A stretch of DNA of 64,000 nt from Pseudeuparius sepicola (GCA_963920635.1 OY987301.1:20254501-20318500), one strand, 5' to 3'. Numbered from the stretch's first letter, positions 14,901-24,241 are shown. Program-made: numbers and translations. The notes: generated by a model not told the origin, from the sequence alone.

Positions 14901-17900
14901 CTACCTGGACCGACACTATATTAAAGACCCGAGCATGACGTTATATGTCATTGTTGTTTGCGGACTGGGGTGGCGCTACTCGACGAAAAAAATGGCGACT
15001 TATTATAGGTTATAGAGGGACATTCTGTGGTTATAGATATGTCAGTTTCTGACATTTAGAATGTCCCTTATTTTAAATATCGTGCTTTAGTACCATTTAC
15101 CGTTAACGAATTCTGTTTGCGGTCGATATTTCGCAGCTTTGTCATATTAACAGAGCTTTTTTAGGTAAATTTCTTTGTGATAACATAAAATTTTTGATAC
15201 AGGTAGCCTTCATTTCAAACCAAAAGGTAGCAAAATATTCTTGCTTGCTTTTTAGATTCGCTTTTCTTCTAAGGAAATATGTCATGTAAACTTGTCAAAT
15301 TAAAGGGATATAACAAACTAGTATTTTATTTTATTTTGGATATATAATTTGTTGTAACAGACCCATTTGCATGTTTTTATTTAAAAGATTCTGCAACAAT
15401 GATGTTTTTAACATTAACCACCCTGTCGAATTTTTTCGTCGTGTGGCGCCAGTTGCGATCGCTTGAAACAGCGCTATGCACGGGTCACGCATATAGTGTT
15501 GGTCAAGGTCCTACAAAAATATTATAGGTATTACATATTATGTAGTGGGATAATATCATGTTAAGAGTTAAACCATACTTGATTTTGTAGTAGCGCCAAT
15601 TTTTGTTATCAAAACTGCCAACTATATACGATAAATATGGGGCAATCTCGCAGGAGCAGGTAGGGAACATCAAAATATCACAATTTATTGTGTATCTACG
15701 GAAGCACCAATTGCCGCAAGTAGTTTTCCCCAGACTACAGATATAATAAAAAAGACATGATACAATACCAGTTTATTCGATATTTGTTTTTAAATTACCC
15801 ATGCTCCTTTAAGCAAAAATTAGGTGCCTATAGTTGAAAATAATTGGCTAGCTTTTTATTGAACTAATATTCAAATTATCATTAGTCGATTGCCCGAAAG
15901 TCACAATCTTTTTCGTTTCGTCATTATTTTACCCACAATACTGTTGGTTGTTGTGCCGAGTTATTTTATGGTATGTGTTTTTAAGCTAGTTTGTCTAAGT
16001 AAATGTGCTTAATTGTACAAACATCGCAGAAGGTATACATAACCATACCGAAACGAAAAATCGAAAACCCACCCGTTTAATAATAATAATATATTATAGC
16101 TAATATATTAATATTAAATCTGAATTTGTGATTTGAATAGAGCCCTTCATTTTTTTTATAAGCTTTTTGTGTCCTCATAAAATAAGCTATTTACTCCTAA
16201 CGTTTGAAAAGTCAATAATAAACAAGTTTTACACAATATTGCGTAGATACTTTTTGGGACACACTGTATACCTATCCGATGAAAGATGCCATCGCTTTAT
16301 GCCTCTAAATGTGATTACTTGCTCGTACACCGCAATTATGAGTTTGCATCACTGGAAAAAGCTTGTCCCATCTTGGGTTCTCTTCTCTCTTCCTTCTATA
16401 TTTGGTCCTGGTGCGCGAAACCAGCATAGAGGTACCGTACACGCGCTTGGACACTGAACGGAACGCATTTAAGGAAAAAATCGTAATTTATTACGAAATT
16501 TTATCACTGCATAGCTGCTATAATAAATGAGTTCCACACGTTTAAGACTAGTGAACGTAGGGTATCTGCTTAACTTATTACGTCCGCATTGCTGTATTAG
16601 AATAGTTTCGAATGTGATAAATTATTAGCGGCGATGAAGGCAAGATAGAGGACCAACAGCAATTGCGCATTTTGTCCACTTCGCACCATTTTTGATTTAT
16701 ATTTTTCTGCTTGGCGTTTTATCTACAGCTTTTCACTTGCGAATACACACAGATGGAACGTAAAGAGAGTTGGAGTAAGGAAATGAATCATTTGAAAGTA
16801 TTGAAAAAATACTATTATTTTTGGAAATAATCGTGAACACTCAATAATATTGAACAACATAGATGAACGTTTTTGGTTGTCTATGTTGCAGAAGGTGTGA
16901 AGAGCAAAACTGAAGTAGGTACCAATGGAGTTATACAGTGTGTCCCCAGATGGGGTACCGCACTCTTGTAAAATTTCTTATATTTGATTTTTCGAGAAAA
17001 AGTCGTTCTTGATAAAAAGTTTTGCTTGTTCTTAAAATAAGAATGGCATGGAAAAAGTTAACATTACTTATACTGGGTGACCAGAAAATTTAAAAAATGT
17101 TAATTAACATAAGAGTAAACTGCCTCTATTTGTAGAGATTCTGAAAAAAGATATAAAGAAAATTTGTTCAGCGTGGTAAGTTACTTAGGTGTACAAAGTG
17201 TAAATCTTACTTTGATTTTTTGATTTTTTTTCTTGTTTTTCTTCGACTATTTTCCTCGTCTTAATTTCCACCAATCACAAACGCGCAATTTTGAATTACA
17301 AATGGTTTCTAGATGGAAAAACTGTATGACAGCACCTGTCAGTAGTTTTTTCGAGTTTACCCGCGGCAAAACTTGACAGCTGTTGTATAATAGATGGTAT
17401 GTTTTGTAAGCTATGTGTATGCATAATAATCTGTTACTCATGAAATAGTCTTGAAAATACCATTCTGGCATCTAATTTTTTCTGTGAAAAAATAAAAAAA
17501 AATACAATGCTAAGTAATATATTTGTAACAAAATGCATTCGTGCAGATGCAAAAATCCTCGTCTTCGACTCGGATTTTTGTTGCCACCAGCACTCATGCT
17601 TCTTGTTAAAATCTTACTTAGAAACGTGTTTTTTCGATTTTTTTTCGGAGAAATTAGATGCCCTTATGATATTACTTACGATTAAATGTTTTTGTGTAGT
17701 ACGACAAAACTGTATTAACAAAAGTTACTCAGAGTAGGAAACTATGTACGATGAAAAATTTTTGACAATCCTGGCCTACTTTGAGTTTCTTGCAAAAGAA
17801 AAAAAATAAAAAAATCATAGTAGGCCTAACGCTTTGAAATTTTGTACACGTAAGTAACTTACCACGCTGAACAAATTTTCTTTATAACTTTTTTCAGTAT

Positions 17901-20900
17901 CTCTACAAATAGAGACAGTTTACTCTTATGTTAATTAAAGTTTTTTCAATTTTCTGGTCACCCAGTATAAGTAATGTTAACTTTTTCCATGCCAATCTTA
18001 TTTTAAGAACAAGCAAAACTTTTTATCAAGAATGATTTTTTCTCAAAAAATCAAATATAAGAAACTTTACAAGAGTGCGGTACCTCATCTGGGCACACAC
18101 TGTGTATAAGGCTAGCATATCAAATTTGATACTATTGAGACACTTATCTTGGCAAGGAGTAAGGACTAAGGTCAGTCTATTCAATACTTTCAAACAGTGT
18201 CACATTCTATTTATTAAAATCGGAACAACAATCTTCACGTTCCAAGCGCAGTGGTATTTCCCAAACATCATTAAACAGATCAACACCTCACCAATACCGG
18301 GGCTGGTTCCCAACCATTACGGAGCTTCAAAAGAACCATCGCAATTTCAGGTTCCGTTATCCAGCAAAGCTTAGAAACCAGGGCCGCAGTATACGAAACC
18401 AAAGAAAGCTCGGAAAAAGACGACGACTCCTACATGGGCTACTCGACCGTCGTTGGGGATTTCCAAAGCAGGGGCACCGAAGGCATTGTAGTTGGTATGC
18501 CTAGGGGGGCCGACCTATGCGGAAAAGTCAGTTCACGATTTATCGACGTACTTATCGTTTTAATTCGAATTTTTTTTTGGTAGGTTTTGTTCTTTACATG
18601 GGATCTCACAAACTACAAAAACATAAGCAGCGATCAAATTGGTTCCTATTTCGGATACGCTCTTGCCGCAGCTGATGTAGATGGGGACAAGAAGTTAGAT
18701 TTGATTGTAGGTGCTCCCATGCACACCGAATCAAATACCAAGGGAAAATATGACGAAGGACGGGTTTACGTCTTCTACCAAGACGGAAACTTTGTAAGTG
18801 ATTGTTTAGTTTCTTTGCATCGGCAAAAATTTTGGTGGAATATGCATTATAGGAAAGATGGAACATTATCAACGGCACTAATTCAAAGGCTCGATTTGGG
18901 CATGCTTTGGCATCATTGGGAGACTTAAACCAAGATGGATATGGCGGTAAGTAGGTACTGCAAGCATGTGAAACCTTTTTGGCACAATTTTTCTATCAGA
19001 TTTTGCTGTGGGTGCTCCATACGATGGCCCTGACGGTAGAGGTGCAGTCTACATATTCAGTGGTTCCAAAGATGGAGTTATCGAAAAATACAGTCAAGTT
19101 ATTTTTGCTGAGCAAGTTCGGGCAAGGGTTCCTATTTTAACATTCGGTTTTTCACTAACTGGTGGTATAGATCTCGATGGAAATGAATACCCAGATATGG
19201 CCGTGGGAGCTTACCTATCTGATACTGCATTCTTCTTTAGGTACTTATTACATATTTGATTTTGGTTTTTGCAGTAAGGGGAATAATTTTACGTTTATGC
19301 AATGTAGGTCTAAAGCTGTGGTAATGGTAAATGCAACTCTTCAGTTCGCGGGGCAGTCGAAAGAAATCGACATAAAGCAAAAATCATGTCAGCTGCCGAA
19401 CAACGAAAGAGTTACATGCACATCTATACAGTTTTGCATAAATTACTATGGAAAAGGAATTCCCAGAAGTCTTGGTAAATAAACAAACTACTTATAAATT
19501 TTGTTTATTGGTGACGGCAAATAATTATTTTTCAGATATAATTCTTCAGTATAACTTGGACACCAAGTCACCCCACAGACCTAGGATGCTTTTCAGAGAT
19601 GTTGGGTCTAACACGGTCAATGAAACCATTACTTTGTATATTAATGAATTCTCTAAATGCACCACAAAACATGTTTATATAAAGGTAACCATATATTCCC
19701 CTAACCAATAAATTTTACTGAAATATATTCTTTATCAGAATGAAATTAGGGATAAGTTAACACCACTGGAAGCAGAAGTGAATTATTCCCTTCGAGAAGA
19801 AAATACTGGGGGATATTACACCTTAGATCGCAATCCTACATCAGAATTGAGGCCGGTCTTGGATCTTATTTCCCCACCATCAAGAAAGGACGCAATTGTT
19901 GTACAAAAGAACTGTGGACCTGACAGGATATGCGTTCCTGATTTATCATTGAATATTACCACGTAAGGATGCTTTAGAATATAAAATTATCTAGTAGAAT
20001 TAAGTATATTCTATTTCTTTTAGAAATGTTGAAAAGTATCTTCTCGGTTCTCGTACGAATCTAGAGTTTGACGTCATCGTGAATAACTTTGGAGAAGATT
20101 CCTTTGAAACAACATTTGAAATGAAATATCCAGATGGTGTATTTTATAAAAGAGCTGAAGCAAAAGACAACACTTTTGGAATTTTGTGTAGTGACTTGCC
20201 AAATAGAACTGTACTCTGTGATATAGGAAATCCACTCCCAGCAATGAAAATTGTTAGAAGTTAATTTCACTTTATTTCTTGAAAAAATATTGATGGAATA
20301 TTTGTAGGCAAAATTCAGTATTCTGTTCCAACCAAATGATAGAGAAGGTATGGGCAATAGCTACGACTTTGATTTATATGTCAACAGTACAAATCCTGAA
20401 GACAATTTTACAATGAAAAATAACCACAAACATGTAATTATATACATTTTCATTAACTCTTCGTTAGAACTTACAGGGTAAATATTGTATTTGAATCTAA
20501 AGGGATTCGCTCTCATTTATCTTTTATTCTAGTCGTTCCCATCCTCACGATATTTTTTACAACCAATCACTATATGATCTGAAAAGAGATATTGTTAAAG
20601 AAAGCGATATTGGTCCCCAAGTTACCCACGTATATTATCTAAGAAATAACGGCCCTGCAACTGTTCAAGAAGCAGAAATACTTCTTCTGTGGCCTTACGC
20701 TACATTAGCAGGTAATGAAATTGAATGCTGGTATTTTTGTAAAAACATTAAAAAAAACTGCTTTCAGATGAAGACTTGCTCTATCTGTTGGATGAACCCC
20801 ATACCTCTGGTAATGTCAAGTGTGAACTAGCTCATGCAAATTTCAAAAATATTCTGGTAGGTATTATTGTAAATTTATCAAAATATTTACGTTTATTATG

Positions 20901-23445
20901 ATTTCAATTATAGATAGAGTTCCATATGAAGAACAAAACAATCTGGGAAGCGCTGAACATTGATATAAGTGAACACGGTCAAACCCAAACATCTGGATTA
21001 ACAGTAGAACAAGGTCCTGTGGTAACCGGCATTGTAGGGGGAACACAAGCACATGGCCACTCCCAGTCTGGCTATGAAGATGAAATAGGCAAGAGTACCG
21101 GTGATGCTTCACTTATTTTTGCTCAGAGGCACAATACCAGTGCTCATGGTAGCAGTTCAAGCGTAACTACTCAATCTGGCAGTTCGATTGGTGACAATTG
21201 GAACCAGAATTCTAAGTGGAGTGGCAGTGGACAACAATTTAGCACGCATTGGGGTAGCAGCGGAAATAGTAGTATACCTCAAGTCAGTGGTAGTGGAACT
21301 GCTACTAGCAGCCAGCAGATCGATGGCCACCAAATTTATACAAAGCCAACCTTGCCCGAAAGTGGAATTTCTACCAGTGGTTCAATGAGACAACCTGGTG
21401 AAACGGTTTATACTAAAGCCGAATGGAGGACTGTCATAGAAAACGGAAAGTCAGTGACCAAATGGACCAACATAACAACTGTAAAGGATGCAAGTGGAAA
21501 GATTATTGACACCTATTATAGCAGCGATGATGATTCAACGAACATTAGAGGTTTTGAACAAAGTGGCAGTGGTCTAGATGCATCGAGGCAACAATTCTCA
21601 TCTAAAACTGAAAGTTCAAATACGTTCGACCAGGGAAGCAATTCAGATCAAGGAGGATCGAACTATCAACAAGGTGGAAGACAACATGTAGCAGGTAGTA
21701 CGGTAAACTACCAGGGAAATGTCCAGGAAAGTAGAGACAACGCGTACCATTTAGGGGGAGGACCCAGAGAAGGTATTAACCATATCCGTTTGTCGAAGAA
21801 CCCTTTACCTGAACATTGTATATATAATTTTTAGGTGGTGTGTCCCAAGGCTCGCAAATATCACATCAGGAACAAGGTTCACGGCAACACGAATCTTCAT
21901 ATTTCAGCCAAGAAAGACAAAGGCAACTGGAAGATCAAGAACGCAGAAGACAGTATGACGAAGAACAAAGAAGGCAACAACAGGAAGAACAACTAAGGCG
22001 ACAACAGGAAGAACAAAGAAGACAACGACTCGATCAGGATCAAAGAAATCAGAGAGCACAGGAAGAACAAAAGAAGCAGGAGGAAGAACGGAGAAGGAAA
22101 GCCTATGAGGCGGAATTGGAAAGGCGGAGAGTGGAAGAGGAGTACAGAAGAAGGCAGGATGAAGAAAGAAGGTATTACGAACAACATGGTAACTCTGAAG
22201 CTGGTACTGCTGAACACGAGTACGATGATTACGACGATTATGAAACGGAGAATTCTAATGGCAACAGAGGACAAGGTAAACCAATTTAACGCAAGTTTTT
22301 AAATATATTATGAATAGAGTAATTATGTTTTTTAGGTCACATTGTGGGCACATACAACAAAACCTACACTACCGGCAACAGAGACCCCATCCAAGGGTTT
22401 CCAGGCCAAACTCACGGCTCTGTCGGTGAGGCAGCGGTAGGCTCCGGTTTCAGAGTGCACACCATAGATCTCGGTCAGCTCGGTAGTAGTACTGGCGTTT
22501 CTGGTGCTGCCCAAGGAAGAGGCCAGGGCGAATCGTCTTGGCAGTCCGGTGGCCACAGAACTAGCTGGCAACAGCAAAATCATTGGTCTGACGCTGGACA
22601 GGTACCGCCTTCACCTCACAATACAATAGAAAGGGATAATGTTCCTACGGATAGGCCCGATCCGAATGCAAGATTTAGGGGTAAAAGGCAGACAAATCTG
22701 CCACTCGGAAATCTTTTCCAATGTAACTCTACAAAGTGCCACTATGTAAGGTGTGTTGTGGGAACTTTAACGCAAGACAAAGAGGTTGTGGTGGCGTTGA
22801 GATCGAGACTCAATGTTAGAGCTATCAAAACTGTAAGAACAATAAATCATAATGAAATTCGATTTTGAAAATCCTTCAATTTTTCAGCTACAGTCAACAA
22901 ATCAGCCAGTACAAGTGTCATCTATGATGGTGACCAGGATAAGCAAACTTAAGTACATAGGAGCACCAAAAGATGGGCAGTTGTTGATTAAGGAGGTTTC
23001 TACAGTGTTACCAGCGGAAGAAGCCGAGTTGCCTCCTAAAATGGTGGCGTTGTGGGTGATAATATTGGCTGCATTTGCTGGAGTGCTTATATTGTTGTTG
23101 TTGATTTTGTTATTGTATAAGGTAAGTAAAGCAATCTTTTATATTCAATGGAACTGAAAAATAAATAATATGTGAAATCTTACATTTCCAAAAACAGTGT
23201 ACCTAGTATTATTTCCATTAGTTATAACTATGTACGTTCAAGTCAAAATATGTGGCAAATTTGATAGCTTTTGTTCATCTTTTCCCTTACTTCATTCAAG
23301 AGAGTGTACTTCGTATACCTCTAGGGTAGATAACATTTTTTTCTTGTTCTAGCTTGGATTTTTCAAGAGGAACAGACCCTCATCTGCCCCAGAAAGGCAG
23401 CCACTGAATAGGAATGGTTATCACCACGGAGACGAAGCCCTGTAA
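5869..23445 (+). CDS. if: Integrin alpha, PS2/alphaV class (20 exons, 5' incomplete)
   Basis: Alpha subunit of a heterodimeric adhesion receptor; PS2-class alphas pair with a beta-PS subunit and bind RGD ligands at cell-matrix junctions. Twenty exons join with consistent phases into 1454 codons plus stop. Visible in order: seven-bladed propeller (residues ~1-330) with Ca-binding loops DVDGDKKLD, DLNQDGYGD and DLDGNEYPD; thigh and calf domains (~330-770); an insert of ~530 residues; furin-type site RFRGKR/Q at 22668-22688; light chain with CNSTKCHYVRC; membrane helix MVALWVIILAAFAGVLILLL; tail LGFFKR. The PGSYYWQGQ block is the alphaV/alpha5/PS2 form rather than the laminin-type PGTYNWKG. No inserted alpha-I domain. 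The signal peptide and blade 1 are missing upstream. The symbol follows Drosophila inflated; orthology is inferred from motifs only. Confidence 0.93.
7562..7623 (+). CDS. if: Integrin exon B: WGYHRQGSCQAGF segment
   Basis: A 62-base exon after acceptor TTTCAACAG and before donor GTAAGTA. Encodes GNWGYHRQGSCQAGFSAAINS, with the CQAGF block that follows EYSPCR in this family. Ends in phase 0. Confidence 0.92.
8073..8417. mobile_element. 345-bp MITE, copy 1
   Basis: Begins TACTAAAATCAAGTAA and ends in the shortened inverse ...AAGATTTTAGTA. The body, for example TTACGCCTGGCGTAAATAAA and GACGTTCCGCGAAATAAGG, matches the copy at 52296-52640 along its whole length, and both copies are exactly 345 bp. 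A TA dinucleotide lies at each edge, which suits a TA-targeting family. No open frame. The right inverted repeat is damaged relative to copy 2. Confidence 0.8.
8631..8790. mobile_element. 160-bp hAT-like MITE with C/G runs
   Basis: Terminal inverted repeats CAGGGGCGTAGAT (left) and, read inwards from the right, CAGAGACGTAGAT. The inside holds runs of G and a long run of C near 8658-8670. No clear 8-bp target duplication remains. Confidence 0.6.
10507..10630. repeat. Near-perfect palindrome
   Basis: TGGGCCAAATTGGACACTTT on the left is mirrored by AAAGTGTCCAATTTGGCCCA on the right, and pairing continues through GGGAAA and TCCTATTTT towards a ~40-base loop. A short hairpin MITE is likely; flanking TA is present on the right. 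Confidence 0.7.
10770..11040. repeat. Diverged half of the 58.4-kb fold-back family
   Basis: The stretch around TTTTTTTTAATGGAGCACCC and CTTCATCCCGATTCCAACGA at 10774-10843 matches the left arm of the fold-back at 58394-59142 (58497-58558). Only one arm is recognisable here. A 78-codon open frame over it is a by-product of the repeat. Confidence 0.5.
11085..11253. repeat. Palindromic repeat
   Basis: AAAACACTCTTTC ... TTTACCCCG ... AAAATAAAACCACTT is mirrored by AAGTGGTTTTATTTTC ... CGGGGTAAAT ... AAAGGTGTTTT. It abuts the next fold-back at 11254, so the two may be one composite insertion. Confidence 0.65.
11254..11790. mobile_element. Fold-back element with ~95-bp arms
   Basis: GGTGATTCTACATGAAAAAA at 11254 is mirrored by TTTTTTCATGTAGAATCACC ending at 11790, and the arms continue inwards through GGTCCGCAAATGCTTCG to GGGAGTCAAAG. 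The ~340-bp centre is AT-rich with no recognised gene. Confidence 0.75.
12801..13312. mobile_element. Fold-back element with a duplicated right arm
   Basis: The left arm (12801-12920) contains TTCCTAACCATTCTGACAAA, AGGTGAATCCTCACC and TTGCTTCGTTTTCGAAAT. The right arm (13110-13220) is its mirror. A second shorter copy of the right arm follows in tandem (13221-13312), each ending in ATCCTGTA. In the centre lies a short ATGTG microsatellite (12925-12953). Confidence 0.7.
13711..13759 (+). CDS. if: Integrin exon C: VGAPGSYYWQ segment
   Basis: A 49-base exon, acceptor TTTCCAG, donor GTAAGG. Encodes DGDRLFVGAPGSYYWQ. The SYYWQGQ form is typical of RGD-binding alpha subunits and is the main reason for calling the PS2 class. 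Confidence 0.92.
13871..13951 (+). CDS. if: Integrin exon D: GQMYSVDANAKF segment
   Basis: An 81-base exon, acceptor GTTTCAG, donor G/GTATTT. Encodes GQMYSVDANAKFNYTP ... WVGNASFGVKG, in the variable loop region of the third propeller blade. Confidence 0.88.
13952..18350 (+). other. Intron of 4.4 kb with repeats
   Basis: Joins exon D to exon E. It contains the right arm of the inverted pair ending at 15450, a GGGACATTCT hairpin near 15016-15065, and the fold-back at 16934-18107. No further exon was recognised. Confidence 0.6.
16934..18107. mobile_element. Fold-back element with ~270-bp arms
   Basis: Starts TACAGTGTGTCCCCAGATGG and ends CATCTGGGCACACACTGTGTA. The arms (16934-17205 and 17840-18107) share GTACCGCACTCTTGTAAA, AAAAGTTAACATTACTTATA and GCGTGGTAAGTTACTTA in mirror image. 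It lies inside the integrin intron only 243 bp before exon E. Same terminal signature as 24242-24698 and 44132-45011. Confidence 0.82.
18351..18526 (+). CDS. if: Integrin exon E: DSYMGYSTVVGDF segment
   Basis: Acceptor CAATTTCAG, donor GTCAGT. Encodes GSVIQQSLETRAAVYETK ... DDDSYMGYSTVVGDF ... GIVVGMPRGADLCGK, matching the DSYLGYS and VxGxPR blocks of alpha integrins. Ends in phase 0 and begins the compact 3' part of the gene. Confidence 0.93.
18584..18793 (+). CDS. if: Integrin exon F: FG-GAP repeat with first Ca loop
   Basis: 210 bases, 70 codons in phase 0. VLFTWDLTNYKNI, then SYFGYALAAADVDGDKKLD with the Ca-binding loop, then LIVGAPMH ... GRVYVFYQDGNF. A textbook FG-GAP propeller repeat. 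Confidence 0.95.
18853..18946 (+). CDS. if: Integrin exon G: FG-GAP repeat with second Ca loop
   Basis: Acceptor CATTATAG, donor GTAAGT. Encodes ERWNIINGTNSKARFGHALA and SLGDLNQDGYGD, the next FG-GAP repeat and calcium loop. Confidence 0.93.
19000..19240 (+). CDS. if: Integrin exon H: last propeller blade with third Ca loop
   Basis: Encodes DFAVGAPYDGPDGRGAVYIF, then the FGFSLTGGIDLDGNEYPD loop and MAVGAYLSD. Donor GTACTT after TTCTTTAG. Leaves two bases that complete Arg with the next exon. Confidence 0.93.
19308..19474 (+). CDS. if: Integrin exon I: start of the thigh domain
   Basis: Encodes SKAVVMVNATLQFAG ... KSCQLP ... VTCTSIQFCINYYGKG. The cysteine pattern matches the thigh domain. 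An upstream TTTTTGCAG at about 19266-19274 is another AG but would break the frame. Confidence 0.9.
19536..19684 (+). CDS. if: Integrin exon J: thigh domain
   Basis: DIILQYNLDTKSPHRPRMLF, then NETITLYINEFSKC, corresponding to the RSPSHSKNM ... CEELIAYL stretch of alphaV. 50 codons after the carried base. Confidence 0.9.
19739..19962 (+). CDS. if: Integrin exon K: thigh/calf-1 junction
   Basis: NEIRDKLTPLEAEVNYSL matches the FRDKLTPI motif. LRPVLDLISPPSRKDAI and KNCGPDRICVPDLSLNIT match the CGxDxxCxPxL motif at the genu and start of calf-1. Confidence 0.93.
20024..20252 (+). CDS. if: Integrin exon L: calf-1
   Basis: NVEKYLLGSRTNLEFDVIVN, FGEDSFETTFEMKYPDGV, LCSDLPNRTVLCDIGNPLP. The CDLGNP-type motif closes calf-1. 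The donor GTTAGA is weaker than the others but is the one that keeps frame and homology. Confidence 0.9.
20308..20477 (+). CDS. if: Integrin exon M: calf-1/calf-2
   Basis: AKFSILFQPNDREG, YDFDLYVNSTNPEDNFTMKN, VIIYIFINSSLELTG. The NSTNPED block is conserved in insect alpha-PS2 as I remember it and matches QSSNLFD of alphaV in position. Confidence 0.9.
20533..20711 (+). CDS. if: Integrin exon N: calf-2
   Basis: RSHPHDIFYNQSLYDLKRDI, IGPQVTHVYYLRNNGPATVQ, AEILLLWPYATLA. GPxVxHxYxLRNNGP is a strong calf-2 signature. Confidence 0.94.
20768..20856 (+). CDS. if: Integrin exon O: calf-2
   Basis: DEDLLYLLDEPHTSGNVKCE then LAHANFKNIL. Corresponds to the NTLLYILHYDIDGPMNC region of alphaV; the last ordinary segment before the insert. 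Confidence 0.88.
20914..21772 (+). CDS. if: Integrin exon P: Ser/Gly/Gln-rich insert, first part
   Basis: 859 bases in frame. After IEFHMKNKTIWEALNIDISE it becomes rich in Ser, Gly, Gln, Thr and Asn with no cysteine, rather like a flexible, possibly O-glycosylated linker, with several N-x-S/T sites. One part looks more ordered: ETVYTKAEWRTVIENGKSVT through KDASGKIIDTYYSSDDDS (21400-21540). In alphaV the matching place is only a few dozen residues long. Frame and splice sites (TATAG acceptor, G/GTATTA donor) connect it cleanly to its neighbours. Confidence 0.88.
21835..22275 (+). CDS. if: Integrin exon Q: charged single-helix stretch of the insert
   Basis: Encodes ~90 residues made almost only of Glu, Arg, Gln, Asp and Lys (21906-22187, for example RQLEDQERRRQYDEEQRRQQ), followed by an acidic Asp/Tyr/Glu-rich stretch with EYDDYDDYE. 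The pattern suits a single alpha-helix (ER/K-type) or coiled coil. The rest of the exon is Gln/Ser-rich, and there are no cysteines. Splice acceptor TTTTTAG, donor G/GTAAAC. Confidence 0.88.
22336..22832 (+). CDS. if: Integrin exon R: end of the insert, furin site, light chain start
   Basis: Gly/Ser/Gln-rich to about 22667, then RFRGKR/Q at 22668-22691, a proprotein-convertase site that splits heavy and light chains. Then NLPLGNLFQCNSTKCHYVRC, whose cysteines match GCGVAQCLKIVC of alphaV, and VVALRSRLNVRAIKT. Phase 0 at the end. Confidence 0.93.
22888..23121 (+). CDS. if: Integrin exon S: light chain and membrane helix
   Basis: 78 codons. VSSMMVTRISKLKYIGAP, then EAELPPKMVALWVIILAAFA and a hydrophobic run through LLLLILLLYK. 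The PxWVIILA motif is typical of alpha integrins at membrane entry. Confidence 0.95.
23353..23445 (+). CDS. if: Integrin exon T: cytoplasmic tail LGFFKR
   Basis: LGFFKRNRPSSAPERQPLNR then NGYHHGDEAL and TAA at 23443-23445. GFFKR is the conserved membrane-proximal motif that clasps the beta subunit. The preceding intron (231 bp) is the only longer one in the 3' half. Confidence 0.96.
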   Translation, partial: LGFFKRNRPSSAPERQPLNRNGYHHGDEAL

Positions 23446-24020
23446 ATTGTTGTTAACGTTGACTGCAACAGTTTACAGACTGCAATAACTAAGACTTTAT
23501 TTTTAATTTATACCTAAATGCGTGTAGGTGTATAGTGAAATGTTTTCTATAGCGGCGATTACTGAAATCACTAAACAAAAAGCATAATGGAACTAACATA
23601 TCATGCGATTTTTAAATTAGTGCCTTAAATTAATGAAAAAACTGTGAGTAGCGTCATTATTGTTTAATGTGCCATGTTAAAAAAAATTACGCTTAATTTT
23701 TGTTTTCGAATTTTTCAGGCGATTCTGGAATAGTGAGATTAACAGCACTGCCTGAATATTGTTGATATTATGGTGGACTATTTTGTATAAAAAATAATAT
23801 CGATCCCAGTAATTTGTTATATAAATATGTCATTATTTATTAAAAGTATTTATAAGTTGGAGTTAAGTCGAAACCCGTCTGTACTTATATTTGAGTAAGT
23901 TTTGAAAAACTTGTATAAAGTTATTTTTGTTGGCCAATTATTTGTATATTTTAATTAATCGTAATAAATTAATAATGTTAATTGTAATAAAACTGTGAAT
24001 AAATTAGTAGTAGAAAAACC
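23446..24020 (+). other. Integrin 3' UTR with three polyadenylation signals
   Basis: AATAAA occurs at 23963-23968, 23986-23991 and 23998-24003. The A-run near 24039 is genomic. The transcript end is therefore expected around 24010-24030. Confidence 0.7.
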
Positions 24021-24161
24021 ATGGTTTCAATTTTTCAAAAAAAAAAACTCATTTAATTGGGACATATTTATTCATAACCATGGAAAAATAAACAACTACA
24101 ATAAATTTTTACGCCATAGATAACAACTTAGACAATATCCATTCTTTAGTCAGGAATGTGC

Positions 24162-24214
24162 CTCTCAACACAGACCTATATAGCTTCGCTAGCTATATAG
24201 GTCTGTGCTCTCAA
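24162..24214. repeat. 39-bp hairpin between 7-bp direct repeats
   Basis: A perfect 17-bp stem, CACAGACCTATATAGCT with its exact inverse, separated by 5 bases (24169-24207), is flanked on both sides by CTCTCAA (24162-24168 and 24208-24214). The layout is a target duplication around the joined ends of a transposon. It shares its CACAGA...TCTGTG termini with two other hairpins in the window. Confidence 0.75.
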
Positions 24215-24241
24215 ATACAATGGATTAAAATTAGTAAAACA

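Larger units (their letters stand above)
13382..15450. repeat. Inverted repeat pair flanking two integrin exons
   Basis: CCACACGACGAAAAAAATCG and ACAGGGTGG at 13384-13413 recur inverted at 15419-15448, and similarity continues inwards (ATAAAAACATG near 13458 against CATGTTTTTAT near 15370), so each arm is ~90-100 bp. Exons C and D of the integrin lie between them. This is probably two opposite insertions of one repeat, though a single 2-kb unit is possible. Confidence 0.6.

Noticed and set aside
21993..22274. 93-codon minus-strand frame rich in Ser/Leu/Ile
   Set aside because: Antisense shadow of the Glu/Arg-rich integrin exon Q.
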